64,000 bases of DNA. It comes from an uncultured Flavihumibacter sp. (GTDB lineage Bacteria > Bacteroidota > Bacteroidia > Chitinophagales > Chitinophagaceae). Both the position numbers and the translations under genes were made by a program. The notes below the pieces were generated by a model that ran no database searches, was not told where the DNA came from, and saw nothing but the letters and a program-made list of their open reading frames with translations. The stretch covers positions 1 through 64,000 of the forward strand of contig CABHOY010000038.1 in assembly GCA_902168105.1 (NCBI GenBank), written 5' to 3'. Shown here piece after piece: positions 25,670-35,851 of the stretch (position 1 is its first letter; every line of letters begins with the position of its first letter).

Positions 25670-26722
25670 CTACTTAGCAAAGTTGTCTACTTCTATGATC
25701 GCATCTGCAAATGCCTGAGGCGCTTCCTGGGGAAGATTGTGCCCTACACCACCTGTAAGGGTATGATGTACGTACTTACCGGTAAACCTCTTTGCATATT
25801 GTGATGGATCCGGATGAGGCGCGCCATTTGCGTCACCTTCAAGCGTTACACTAGGCACTGTGATAGCAGGTCCGGCCGCCAGTTTCTTTTCCAGTTCGTC
25901 ATATTTTGTTTCTCCTTTGGACAAGCCCAGTCTCCAGCGATAGTTATCAATAACGATCTGAACGTGGTCAGGATTATCAAATGATGCTGCAGACTGTTTA
26001 AAAGTAGCGTCACTGAATTTCCACTGTGGGGAAGCCAGCTCCCAGATCAGCTTATTAAATTCGTCAGTGTTAGCCGCATATCCTGCACGGCCACGTTCTG
26101 TCGCAAAGTAGTACTGGTACCACCATAACAGTTCAGCTTTAGGAGGCAGAGGCGCTTTATTGCCCGCCTGACTACCGATGAGGTAACCACTTACTGATAC
26201 CAGGCCTTTTACACGTTCAGGCCATAATGCAGCCATAATATCGGCAGTACGTGCACCCCAGTCAAATCCGCCTACTACTGCTTTCTTTATTTTCAGTGCA
26301 TCCATAAAAGCAATGATATCAACTGCAATTGCTGATTGTTGTCCGTTGCGGGGTGTTGCTGCAGACAGGAAATGTGTGCTGCCGGAACCACGCAGATAAG
26401 GGACCAGCACCCTGTAACCTTTGGCAGCCAGTATCTCTGATACTTCTTTATAGCTGTATATATCATACGGCCAGCCATGAAGCAGGATCACAGGTTCGCC
26501 ATCAGCAGGCCCTGCTTCAGCATAACCTACATCAAGTACACCCGCCTTAATTTGTTTAATATGATCGAATGATGCGGAAGCTGTAGCGTTAGTACTTGTC
26601 TCTGTACCAGCCGCCTGTCTGTGCTGGGCGTTTGCCATATTAAGGCTTCCCAGCGCCAATGCTGCGAAGATGAGAGCTGCTGCTCCCAGAAAACGACGGC
26701 CAAAATTTGCTCTCTTGTTCAT
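25670..26722 (-). CDS. Exported alpha/beta hydrolase, epoxide-hydrolase/dehalogenase-like
   Basis: A 350-residue secreted enzyme. The N-terminus has a long signal (residues 1-32, ending MANAQ) preceded by GRRFLG, which could be a twin-arginine-type signal. The alpha/beta fold carries the oxyanion motif HGWP (82-85), RGSGST (111-116) and the nucleophile elbow GGFDWG with D154. An Asp nucleophile points to epoxide hydrolase or haloalkane dehalogenase chemistry through a covalent ester rather than a serine esterase. H328 in GGVGHNLPQ is the likely catalytic base, and E295 or D297 the acid. The natural substrate is unknown. The gene is transcribed alone. Confidence 0.87.
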   Translation of the reverse strand: MNKRANFGRRFLGAAALIFAALALGSLNMANAQHRQAAGTETSTNATASASFDHIKQIKAGVLDVGYAEAGPADGEPVILLHGWPYDIYSYKEVSEILAAKGYRVLVPYLRGSGSTHFLSAATPRNGQQSAIAVDIIAFMDALKIKKAVVGGFDWGARTADIMAALWPERVKGLVSVSGYLIGSQAGNKAPLPPKAELLWWYQYYFATERGRAGYAANTDEFNKLIWELASPQWKFSDATFKQSAASFDNPDHVQIVIDNYRWRLGLSKGETKYDELEKKLAAGPAITVPSVTLEGDANGAPHPDPSQYAKRFTGKYVHHTLTGGVGHNLPQEAPQAFADAIIEVDNFAK

Positions 26723-26923
26723 AGTATTTTAATTGATTGCGTTTAAAGTAACTTGTCATTCCACTCCGCTGCTCTCACCCTGCATAACAAAGGTATATCG
26801 GCGCTTGTTTGGCGCAAATCACCTATACCGTAAACCGGACATAATAATCCTTGAAAGAGACAATACCAGAACTGAAATAAACGACGTGATCTGTCAGGAT
26901 CGGCAAAACAGTAATTAGTACAA

Positions 26924-26958
26924 TAAAAAGGGGCCGTCTGCCAATGGCGGACAACCCC
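26924..26958 (-). terminator. Terminator of the GH97 gene
   Basis: GGGG (26930-26933) pairs with CCCC (26955-26958), and gtctgcc (26936-26942) pairs with ggcggac (26946-26952). On the minus strand the hairpin is followed by TTTTTATT. It lies about 40 bp beyond the GH97 stop. Nothing gene-like was seen between 26723 and 26923. Confidence 0.75.
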
Positions 26959-26998
26959 ATGAAACTCACCTTTCGCAGTTAGCTCCGGATGATTTAAT

Positions 26999-29191
<2,193 letters not shown>

Positions 29192-29298
29192 TTAAGAGGC
29201 AATATACAACCTTCGGGCCGGAACTATTGCTGATCCTGTCTGATAATTCTGGCAAAAATGTTGTGAGCACATAGCGTATCATCAAAACCTCATCAGCA

Positions 29299-30906
29299 AT
29301 GGCAACAATTTACGACAAATGGTGGCAGGCGGGCGTCATATATCAGGTTTATCCCCGTTCATTCCAGGATAGCAACGGCGATGGCGTCGGTGATCTCAGA
29401 GGTGTCATGAGCAGACTGGATTACCTGCAGTGGCTGGGCATTGACGCCGTCTGGCTCTCTCCCATTTATCCATCTCCGATGGCCGATTTCGGTTATGACA
29501 TTGCTGACTATACGGACATACATCCTTTATTCGGGTCCATGCAGGACTTCGATGCCCTGTTAACTGAAGTCCATAACAGGGGCATGAAGCTTTTACTGGA
29601 CCTTGTGCCTAATCACACATCAGATCAGCATCCCTGGTTCCTCGAGTCCCGTTCGTCTATTGATAATCCTAAACGTAACTGGTACATCTGGCATGACCCC
29701 TTGCCGGATGGCGGTGTTCCCAACAACTGGCTGAGTGTTTTTGGCGGCGATGCCTGGGAATGGGACGCCACCACACAACAGTATTACTACCATGCTTTCC
29801 TGAAAGAGCAACCTGACCTGAACTGGCGTAATCCCGATGTCCAGGAAGCTATGTTCAACGTCATGCGTTACTGGCTTAAAAGAGGCGTAGATGGCTTCCG
29901 CGTGGATGTAATGTGGCATATGATCAAAGACAGGCAACTGCGCAATAACCCCATCAACCCGGGTTATGAGCAGCACATGCCCACCTATAACCAACAGCTG
30001 CCGGTCTACTCTACAGATCAACCGGAAGTACATGAAGTAGTACGTAAGATGAGACATGTCATGGAAGAGTTTGAAGGCGACCGTGTCATGATAGGAGAAA
30101 TTTATCTCCCTATCCAGCAACTGATGACCTATTACGGTGTAGATAACAAGGGCGCTCACCTGCCATTTAACTTCCAGCTGTTATCCCTTCCCTGGAATGC
30201 AACCCCTCTTTCAGTAGCTATAGACCAGTATGAGGGTGCGCTGCCCGATCAGGGATGGCCTAACTGGGTGTTGAGCAATCACGATCAGCCTCGTATTGCC
30301 AGTCGCGTCGGACAACTGCAGGCCAGGGTTGCAGCGATGCTGTTACTTACACTTCGCGGTACCCCTACTATCTATTACGGCGATGAAATAGGCATGCGTA
30401 ATGTGGCCATTCCTTTTGAGGAAGTACAGGACCCACAGGGGTTGAATATGCCAGACAAGAACCTTAGCAGGGACCCTTCCCGTACTCCTATGCAGTGGGA
30501 TGACAGCACAAATGCAGGGTTCACAACCGGTAAACCCTGGCTGCGCCTGTCAAAGACATATCAACGGGCAAACGTGAAAACACAAGAACCGGATCCTTTT
30601 TCTACACTCTCCCTCTACCGGCAGCTTATCGCCTTACGCAGGCAGGAGCCCTCGCTGACCACCGGTAACTACACACCTGTATACGCAGATACCCAGATCC
30701 TGTCTTTTATGCGGCAACAGGAGGGGCACCCCTCATTCCTGATCGTGTTGAACCTGACGCATCTTCCCTGCTATTTCAGACCGGTCAATTTCCCATTCCG
30801 TGGCAAAATAGAAATTGCTACGTTCCCGGAAACGGAAGGCGGTATAGTCACTGATACGATCAGTCTTGATGGAGATGAAGGCCTGGTGATAAGACTTGAA
30901 AGATAA
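29299..30906 (+). CDS. GH13 alpha-glucosidase (oligo-1,6-glucosidase/maltase group)
   Basis: A cytoplasmic 535-residue alpha-amylase-family enzyme without a signal peptide. Catalytic residues are visible: nucleophile D203 in GFRVDVMWH, acid/base E267 in IGEIYL, and transition-state stabiliser D329 in SNHDQPR. The N-terminal WWQAGVIYQVYPRSFQDSNGDGVGDL and the region IV motif LRGTPTIYYGDEIGM are typical of alpha-glucosidases acting on short maltose- or isomaltose-type oligosaccharides. With the divergent exported GH97 enzyme it makes a plausible two-step starch or alpha-glucan route, outside then inside the cell. Confidence 0.92.
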   Translation: MATIYDKWWQAGVIYQVYPRSFQDSNGDGVGDLRGVMSRLDYLQWLGIDAVWLSPIYPSPMADFGYDIADYTDIHPLFGSMQDFDALLTEVHNRGMKLLLDLVPNHTSDQHPWFLESRSSIDNPKRNWYIWHDPLPDGGVPNNWLSVFGGDAWEWDATTQQYYYHAFLKEQPDLNWRNPDVQEAMFNVMRYWLKRGVDGFRVDVMWHMIKDRQLRNNPINPGYEQHMPTYNQQLPVYSTDQPEVHEVVRKMRHVMEEFEGDRVMIGEIYLPIQQLMTYYGVDNKGAHLPFNFQLLSLPWNATPLSVAIDQYEGALPDQGWPNWVLSNHDQPRIASRVGQLQARVAAMLLLTLRGTPTIYYGDEIGMRNVAIPFEEVQDPQGLNMPDKNLSRDPSRTPMQWDDSTNAGFTTGKPWLRLSKTYQRANVKTQEPDPFSTLSLYRQLIALRRQEPSLTTGNYTPVYADTQILSFMRQQEGHPSFLIVLNLTHLPCYFRPVNFPFRGKIEIATFPETEGGIVTDTISLDGDEGLVIRLER

Positions 30907-31103
30907 CATGGAAGCGCTATCCTGAATGCTGACCACTTACTTATTGAACTGGGATTCTATGTAAGGAAATTGTATATTGATAACAATAAAGGGCGTCAAT
31001 AAACTCATCAAGTGCATATTTCACCCCTCGCTGGATACAAGTGACGACATCGAATTGAACCTTTATTGTAGCAATCGGTTAATTATCATAAAAATCCCCT
31101 AAT

Positions 31104-31661
31104 ATGGCAATTGCTCAAACTGTCAACTTCCAGATTGCGCGTTCCCTACGTACTTTGTACTATGTACGGGCCGCGTTCAACATCATATGGGTAACATTGA
31201 TATCCATCTATGCTAATTCATCTCCGGAAATTACGGCTGCATTACTGATCATCTACCCGATTTGGGACGTCGTCGGTACAATTGCCGACATCCTCATCAA
31301 TCGGGGTACTGGTTCCCTCATGCCGCAATATGTGAACCTGGCGATGAGTTCAATTGCAGCAATCGCAGTAGGATTTGCTATCCGTGACGGCGTTCCGCAG
31401 GCACTCATCGTGTTCGGCATATGGGCGATGATAGCGGGTATTATCCAGCTTATAACCGGCCTTCAGAGACAGAAGGCATTGGGCGGACAATGGCCGATCA
31501 TTATCAGTGGCGGACAGTCTACTATCGGCGGACTTTCCTTCATCGTCCTTTCTAACTCTCCTCTTGGTTTAGCCAGCCTGGCCGGGTATTCCGCTTTTGG
31601 TGCGTTTTACTTCATACTTGCAGCCATCACGATCACTAAACGATTAAGGAAAGGTTACTGA
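31104..31661 (+). CDS. DUF308-like integral membrane protein
   Basis: A 185-residue inner-membrane protein with about six hydrophobic helices in paired order, resembling the DUF308/HdeD group (YYVRAAFNIIWV, YPIWDVVGTIAD and later helices). HdeD-like proteins are linked to acid or general stress in some bacteria, but the function here is unknown. The end of the gene touches the end of the convergent GNAT gene: the two stop codons abut as TGA-TCA at 31659-31664, leaving no intergenic base. Confidence 0.75.
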   Translation: MAIAQTVNFQIARSLRTLYYVRAAFNIIWVTLISIYANSSPEITAALLIIYPIWDVVGTIADILINRGTGSLMPQYVNLAMSSIAAIAVGFAIRDGVPQALIVFGIWAMIAGIIQLITGLQRQKALGGQWPIIISGGQSTIGGLSFIVLSNSPLGLASLAGYSAFGAFYFILAAITITKRLRKGY

Positions 31662-32060
31662 TCATTTGCGCCGGTGGATGATGTATCCCCTGTCTTCTTT
31701 TGTGAATCCAACTTTGGGATAGTAACTCATAGCAGTAGGAACGGAGAGCAATAATATCATGGATTGCTCTCCTATCTTTTCCCTTGTCAGTTCGATCAGT
31801 TTTTTGCCTATCCCCCACTTCTGATGATCGGGACTAACGGCCAGGTCTGCAAGGTAGCTGGACCACACCCAGTCTGTGATAGTACGTGACACGCCGGCCA
31901 GTTTGTCTCCATCCCAGGCGGTTACTACCAGGTTAGAATTTTCAAACATCTTTTTTATCCTCTCCGGATCATCTGTCGGTCTTGGGAGGCCCGCGTTAAT
32001 GTAAAGCTCAATTATCTGTTCAGGCGTTGGCATTACATCGGATCTGTAGGTAATTTCCAT
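31662..32060 (-). CDS. GNAT-family N-acetyltransferase
   Basis: A short, 132-residue GNAT enzyme. The acetyl-CoA-binding segment reads LAVSPDHQKWGIGKKLIELT (motif A, Q/R-x-x-G-x-G/A as QKWGIG), after the strand SSYLADL, and the C-terminal YYPKVGFTKEDRGYIIHR carries the usual tyrosine and GF element. The acceptor substrate is unknown. It is convergent with the DUF308-like gene, with adjoining stop codons. Confidence 0.88.
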   Translation of the reverse strand: MEITYRSDVMPTPEQIIELYINAGLPRPTDDPERIKKMFENSNLVVTAWDGDKLAGVSRTITDWVWSSYLADLAVSPDHQKWGIGKKLIELTREKIGEQSMILLLSVPTAMSYYPKVGFTKEDRGYIIHRRK

Positions 32061-32106
32061 GTATCAGTTTTTTTAATGTCTGGAGATATCGGAACAATGT
32101 CGTTCG

Positions 32107-32179
32107 CCAGATGACTTACGCATAATAAAGACAGGTGGCCTACGCGTGTAAAGCCAGATGCATTACGCTTATAAAGATA
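32107..32179. repeat. Degenerate direct repeats upstream of a GNAT gene
   Basis: CCAGATG-(c/a)TTACGC--(A/T)ATAAAGA-A occurs at 32107-32133 and 32154-32179, with a shorter relative CCTACGCGTGTAAAG at 32139-32153. The copies lie in the 169-bp gap between two divergent GNAT genes and may be binding sites or decayed repeats. Confidence 0.4.
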
Positions 32180-32229
32180 TGCAGTAATAAGCAGCTAAAT
32201 TATTCCGGCTGCAACGTATCTTGCATCAC

Positions 32230-32751
32230 ATGATAACCAACAGACACATTTCACTGGTCCAACAGGACGACATCTTTGCTATCGACTTACTCGTCAATAG
32301 TGCATACAGGGGCGACAGCGCCCGTAAAGGCTGGACGCATGAAGCCGACCTGCTGAATGGCTCACGTGTAGACGCAGATATTATAGCCAAACTAGTAGCA
32401 GATCCTGATACTACCTTATTGAAGTATACAGCAGACGATCAGATCATCGGTTGTGTGTGTCTCGAAAAACGAGGCGATCATGTCTATCTCGGTATGCTTA
32501 CTGTTAACCCTGACCTGCAGGCCAAAGGTATCGGTAAAGCCCTCCTGGAAGCCGCGGAAAGTTATGCTCCCATACTGGGTTGCAATACCATAGAAATGAC
32601 CGTTATTACAGTCAGAGAAGAACTGATAGACTGGTACGTCCGCCGTGGATACAGGAATACAGGTAAAATAAAAGAATTCCCTACCGGTGATACAAGGTTT
32701 GGGATTCCGGTAGCCCCATTGGAATTTGTTGTATTGGAGAAACAATTATAA
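32230..32751 (+). CDS. GNAT-family N-acetyltransferase
   Basis: About 173 residues from the ATG at 32230. A TTG three codons upstream is less likely. Motif A is MLTVNPDLQAKGIGKALLEAAE, followed by the C-terminal MTVITVREELIDWYVRRGYR typical of GNAT folds. It is related in type but not closely to the divergent GNAT upstream. The acceptor is unknown. It converges on the zeta-kinase cassette with a 23-bp gap and no obvious terminator. Confidence 0.87.
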   Translation: MITNRHISLVQQDDIFAIDLLVNSAYRGDSARKGWTHEADLLNGSRVDADIIAKLVADPDTTLLKYTADDQIIGCVCLEKRGDHVYLGMLTVNPDLQAKGIGKALLEAAESYAPILGCNTIEMTVITVREELIDWYVRRGYRNTGKIKEFPTGDTRFGIPVAPLEFVVLEKQL

Positions 32752-32774
32752 TAAGGTACTGCTACAGCATTAAT

Positions 32775-33065
32775 CTAAAGTGTAACATAACCTTTATATT
32801 CCCGGGGAATCCAAACCGCAGGATTCTCGTCCGGCGCGTGAACAACATCGTTCTTTTCAACGACCGACTCTCCGCGTCTCTTTCTTGATTCCTCCCAAAG
32901 TATATGGATTAGTTCATTGGAATGGCCCTCACCATAAATATTCGCTACCATTTTATTGTACCGGCGTATTTTAATCCTTTCACGTTCTTTCTGCCTCATT
33001 CTTCTGAGATAACCCCGTTGTTTTCCTTTTATATAACAACGACCTTTGATTTTTCTTCTTTTCAT
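32775..33065 (-). CDS. Small basic protein A of the zeta-kinase cassette (NPAxW tail)
   Basis: Not recognised as a described family. The 96-residue protein is very basic at the N-terminus (RRKI-G-CY---KQRGYLRR) with a helical Arg/Lys region to about residue 38. Next comes a conserved patch (IYGEGHSNELIHIL, 43-56), a charged stretch, and the tail motif D79-E-N-P-A-V-W85. The tail is extended by 11 residues here. It is paralogous to the next gene upstream (33105-33365), and the tail also resembles the C-terminus of the kinase gene. It is the third gene of the cassette, 39 bp after the second. Nucleic-acid binding or an antitoxin, substrate or effector role are possible; none is shown. Confidence 0.75.
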   Translation of the reverse strand: MKRRKIKGRCYIKGKQRGYLRRMRQKERERIKIRRYNKMVANIYGEGHSNELIHILWEESRKRRGESVVEKNDVVHAPDENPAVWIPREYKGYVTL

Positions 33066-33104
33066 ATAACCTGTTTAAAATGTAACATAAAAGTGTTTAT
33101 ACAC

Positions 33105-33365
33105 TCAAGCAAGCCAAACTCCTGGGTCCCCGCCTGGCAGACGAGTGATTTTGTTACTTTCAGCAGCCTGTTCTTCACGCTTTCTTTTTAATTTGGCCCG
33201 AAGTTCTTTGATAAGTTCAGTACTGAAAGCTTCACCATAGAAATCGGATATTCCGTTATTATGCCAGCTTGCCTGATGAGCCTCACGACTTTTTTTCTTC
33301 ATTCTGAAAAGACCTTTCTGTGTCCTTCTTTTGTAACAATGGCCTTCTATTATTTTTCTTCTCAT
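33105..33365 (-). CDS. Small basic protein B of the zeta-kinase cassette (DPGVW tail)
   Basis: Not recognised as a described family. The 86-residue protein aligns along its length with protein A: RRKI-xG-CY and a Q-G element at the start, FYGEAFSTELIKEL in the middle (residues 42-55), a KRKREEQ stretch, and the tail G78-G-D-P-G-V-W84 at almost the extreme C-terminus. It starts 26 bp after the kinase stop, so it is co-transcribed. The pair probably arose by tandem duplication and then diverged, since identity outside the motifs is low. Function unknown. Confidence 0.75.
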   Translation of the reverse strand: MRRKIIEGHCYKRRTQKGLFRMKKKSREAHQASWHNNGISDFYGEAFSTELIKELRAKLKRKREEQAAESNKITRLPGGDPGVWLA

Positions 33366-33391
33366 ATCAGATATTTAAGATTAAAAATGGT

Positions 33392-34312
33392 TTATTCCCA
33401 ATACCAGGAGGCTGGATTTTCTTCGTGTAAGCCAATCTCCATCTGGCTTCTTTGTACATCTTCGTCTGTGGATATAATACCAAAACTGCGGAAGTACTTA
33501 TGCCCCCTTTCCTTTAAAAGGTAATAGCATAATAACGGATCATTGGCAATGTGATCAAAAACATATCCCAATGGCACATACCTGTTAGTTTCGTTAAACC
33601 GGTCCAATGCCCTGATCGTCGCTTCCCTTCTTTTTAAATGCATCAGCGTCAGATGCACCTCGTAATGCGATTCTGTAAGGGTTTGAGCTAGGTCAATTAT
33701 ACTATCAGGCTCCTGCCCCACTCTTGGAATAACGATATTATACATACTACTGCTGGCTAACTCCAGCAACCCATCGAAATGATAAATACCATTCCTCTTT
33801 AAACCGTAAATTATACTATTAGACTCCTGCTGTACGAACGATGCACCACATTCATATGCTAACTCCGGAAATTTTCTTTTTGCAAGATCGCTGTCCAATA
33901 TAATAGCACCCTCCTTCTCGGCTATCTTGTTTGCAAGTGTAGATTTACCCGAAGCCGGCGGACCAATCAATATATAGGCTTTCTTTTCCTTTTTGATATC
34001 CGACCTAGGCAATGCGCCTCCAATCCCCAACATTGTTTCATCTTCTTTATCCATTCTTTGCAGCGTGAATAATTCATGAATGATCTGCTTTCGCAATTTC
34101 CATCTATCCCTTTCACTTACACAATTTCTGTCACGATACTTTGTGCTGACAAGCGTATCTTCTTCTTCCTTGAAATCTATCAACATCTTTTCCGTGGTAA
34201 CAATTCTTCTGATAGTTTCCGGCGTAATCTCATGGTCAACCTGAAGAACCTCCATAAGAAAATGCTCAACTAAATCATCGTCCCGAAGAAGACGAGAGAA
34301 ATTTAACCCCAT
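33392..34312 (-). CDS. Zeta-toxin-like P-loop kinase with helical N-terminal extension
   Basis: A 306-residue protein. Residues 1-110 are mostly charged helices of unknown fold. Residues about 112-275 form a P-loop kinase domain of the zeta-toxin/chloramphenicol-phosphotransferase type, with Walker A GPPASGKST (117-125), D140 and D142 after the second strand (ILDSDLAKRKFPEL), and a basic segment LKRREATIRALDRFNETNRY (227-245) that could be the lid. The C-terminus ends E297-E-N-P-A-S-W303, the same tail motif found in the two small proteins downstream. Zeta toxins phosphorylate UDP-amino sugars and are held by an epsilon antitoxin. No epsilon-like gene is seen, so a canonical toxin-antitoxin role is doubtful. 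First gene of a three-gene operon. Confidence 0.82.
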   Translation of the reverse strand: MGLNFSRLLRDDDLVEHFLMEVLQVDHEITPETIRRIVTTEKMLIDFKEEEDTLVSTKYRDRNCVSERDRWKLRKQIIHELFTLQRMDKEDETMLGIGGALPRSDIKKEKKAYILIGPPASGKSTLANKIAEKEGAIILDSDLAKRKFPELAYECGASFVQQESNSIIYGLKRNGIYHFDGLLELASSSMYNIVIPRVGQEPDSIIDLAQTLTESHYEVHLTLMHLKRREATIRALDRFNETNRYVPLGYVFDHIANDPLLCYYLLKERGHKYFRSFGIISTDEDVQRSQMEIGLHEENPASWYWE

Positions 34313-34507
34313 AAATTGTAGTGTATTATTTTGGTAACAAACTGTGTGCTATCACATGACACTCTAAATTACTAATAATTCGGAATACAAAAAAAATTTC
34401 ATACTCACTTTATTCAACATTTATCAAAATTATAAATTGAGAATAAAGATGATTCCTCTTCAATAACACTGGCCTGATTTTTTCGGCATGTCTTCTTAAA
34501 ATACTGT

Positions 34508-35347
34508 ATGCAAACCATCCTCGTACTCACAGACTTTTCTGACGTCGCCTTACGTGCTGCTCATTATGCCATACATCTGGCCGGACAGCTGCATTGCAAC
34601 CGCATCCTCCTGTTCAACGCATTTCAAAGCCTTGAACCTGTCGCAAATATGCCTGTCACTCCGGAGATGCCGGTCGTACAGGCCAATCCGGATGAACTAT
34701 ATAAAGAGAGTACAACACGGCTGGAGAATCTCCGCAGAACGCTGCAACCATCAGCTCCTGATATCGCTATCGATACGCTGTCAGAAGATGATATCCTGGA
34801 AGAAGCTGTTAAAAAACTGATCAGTAAAGAACAGATCGATCTCGTAGTAGCCGGGCTTTCAGACAAGTCAAATATTGAAAAATTCCTGGTAGGTAGTCAT
34901 AGCGTACGTGTGATGGAGACTTCAGACTATCCCCTGGTCATTGTACCGGAAGATGCAAAAGTAACAGCGCTTGAAAAAGTACTGCTGGCTGTGGATTTTG
35001 ATATACTACGACGTGGGCATTCTTTACCCCGGCTGGTTGAAATACTCAACAATTTACAGGCTGAACTGTACGTTGTAAACGTTGCTAAAGATGAAAATTA
35101 TTCCTCTCAGACGAAAGAAGACATCAATCATCTTCATCTCCTGTTGGATAAATATCAGGCTTCCTTCCATTATGTGGAAGACAGCAACGTCGTTGAGGGT
35201 ATCAACGAATTTGCTGCCCAAAATAACATTTCATTGATCATCGCCATCCACGAAAAGAAAGGTTTCCTTGCTACTCTTTTCGGGAAGAGCGTATCGAAAC
35301 AACTAGCATGGAAAAGTGATGTGCCGCTGCTGATCGTTCCAGCCTAA
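34508..35347 (+). CDS. Universal stress protein with two Usp domains
   Basis: A 279-residue cytosolic protein with tandem Usp (nucleotide-binding alpha/beta) domains, about 1-145 and 155-279. The first ends VAGLSDKSNIEKFLVGSHSV...PLVIVPE and the second IAIHEKKGFLATLFGKSVS...PLLIVPA. These carry the G-x(9)-S type ATP loop in partly altered form. Such proteins support survival under stress or growth arrest, with details unknown. It converges on the DoxX-like gene with five bases between the coding ends. The 195-bp AT-rich gap before it holds the upstream region of the zeta-kinase gene, including TAATTTTG on the minus strand. Confidence 0.9.
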   Translation: MQTILVLTDFSDVALRAAHYAIHLAGQLHCNRILLFNAFQSLEPVANMPVTPEMPVVQANPDELYKESTTRLENLRRTLQPSAPDIAIDTLSEDDILEEAVKKLISKEQIDLVVAGLSDKSNIEKFLVGSHSVRVMETSDYPLVIVPEDAKVTALEKVLLAVDFDILRRGHSLPRLVEILNNLQAELYVVNVAKDENYSSQTKEDINHLHLLLDKYQASFHYVEDSNVVEGINEFAAQNNISLIIAIHEKKGFLATLFGKSVSKQLAWKSDVPLLIVPA

Positions 35348-35352
35348 TGCAC

Positions 35353-35751
35353 TCAGATAACAGCTAACCGCGCTGTGCCCTTTGCTGCTTCATAACGCTT
35401 CCAGGCATAATAAGGCACGAACATGATCAGTAAGGCTACTATGGGTGCTATTAGCTCTCCGGCAGGATCGCCTACGGCTAAACGGGAACAGAACGCCCCG
35501 ATAAAATTGATGGCGATACCGGCGTATGCCCATTCCCTGATGGTTTGAAATTTAGGCTGAAGAACAGCAATTGCACCCAATAACTTAGCAATGCCGAAAA
35601 TAGTCAGAACGTATTCAGGATATCCCAGGTGTTTTATAATAGCCACGCCTGTTGCTTCGTGTGTAATGCCGCCTATACTATCCATCAGCATCAGCAAAGC
35701 GAAAATGCCTGTTGATATCCAATAAAAAATGCTGATCTTATTTGTTTTCAT
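35353..35751 (-). CDS. DoxX-like membrane protein
   Basis: A 132-residue inner-membrane protein with four hydrophobic helices, matching the short DoxX-like group (FALLMLMDSIGGITH, LGYPEYVLTIFGIAKLLGA, LQPKFQTIREWAYAGI). DoxX relatives take part in quinone- or redox-linked membrane functions, but most small members are uncharacterised. A perfect -7 box (TATGTTTG on the minus strand, 35771-35778) lies 20 bp before the start, giving a short leader. Confidence 0.85.
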   Translation of the reverse strand: MKTNKISIFYWISTGIFALLMLMDSIGGITHEATGVAIIKHLGYPEYVLTIFGIAKLLGAIAVLQPKFQTIREWAYAGIAINFIGAFCSRLAVGDPAGELIAPIVALLIMFVPYYAWKRYEAAKGTARLAVI

Positions 35752-35770
35752 AATTGTGTGTTTTATGATA

Positions 35771-35778
35771 CAAACATA
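35771..35778 (-). promoter_or_regulatory. -7 box of the DoxX-like gene
   Basis: TATGTTTG on the minus strand fits the TAnnTTTG consensus and lies 20 bp before the start codon. No clear TTTG -33 box was found at the usual distance. Confidence 0.5.
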
Positions 35779-35851
35779 TCAGCATTTTTTGAGAGATGTG
35801 GTGTGTGATCCCGACAGTCTAAGGGGGTATTCAGGACATACCTGCCATTCC

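Noticed and set aside
32775..34312. Cassette considered as an ordinary epsilon-zeta toxin-antitoxin pair
   Set aside because: No epsilon-like gene precedes the kinase, and the two small proteins are highly basic, not epsilon-like. A non-classical toxin system remains possible.
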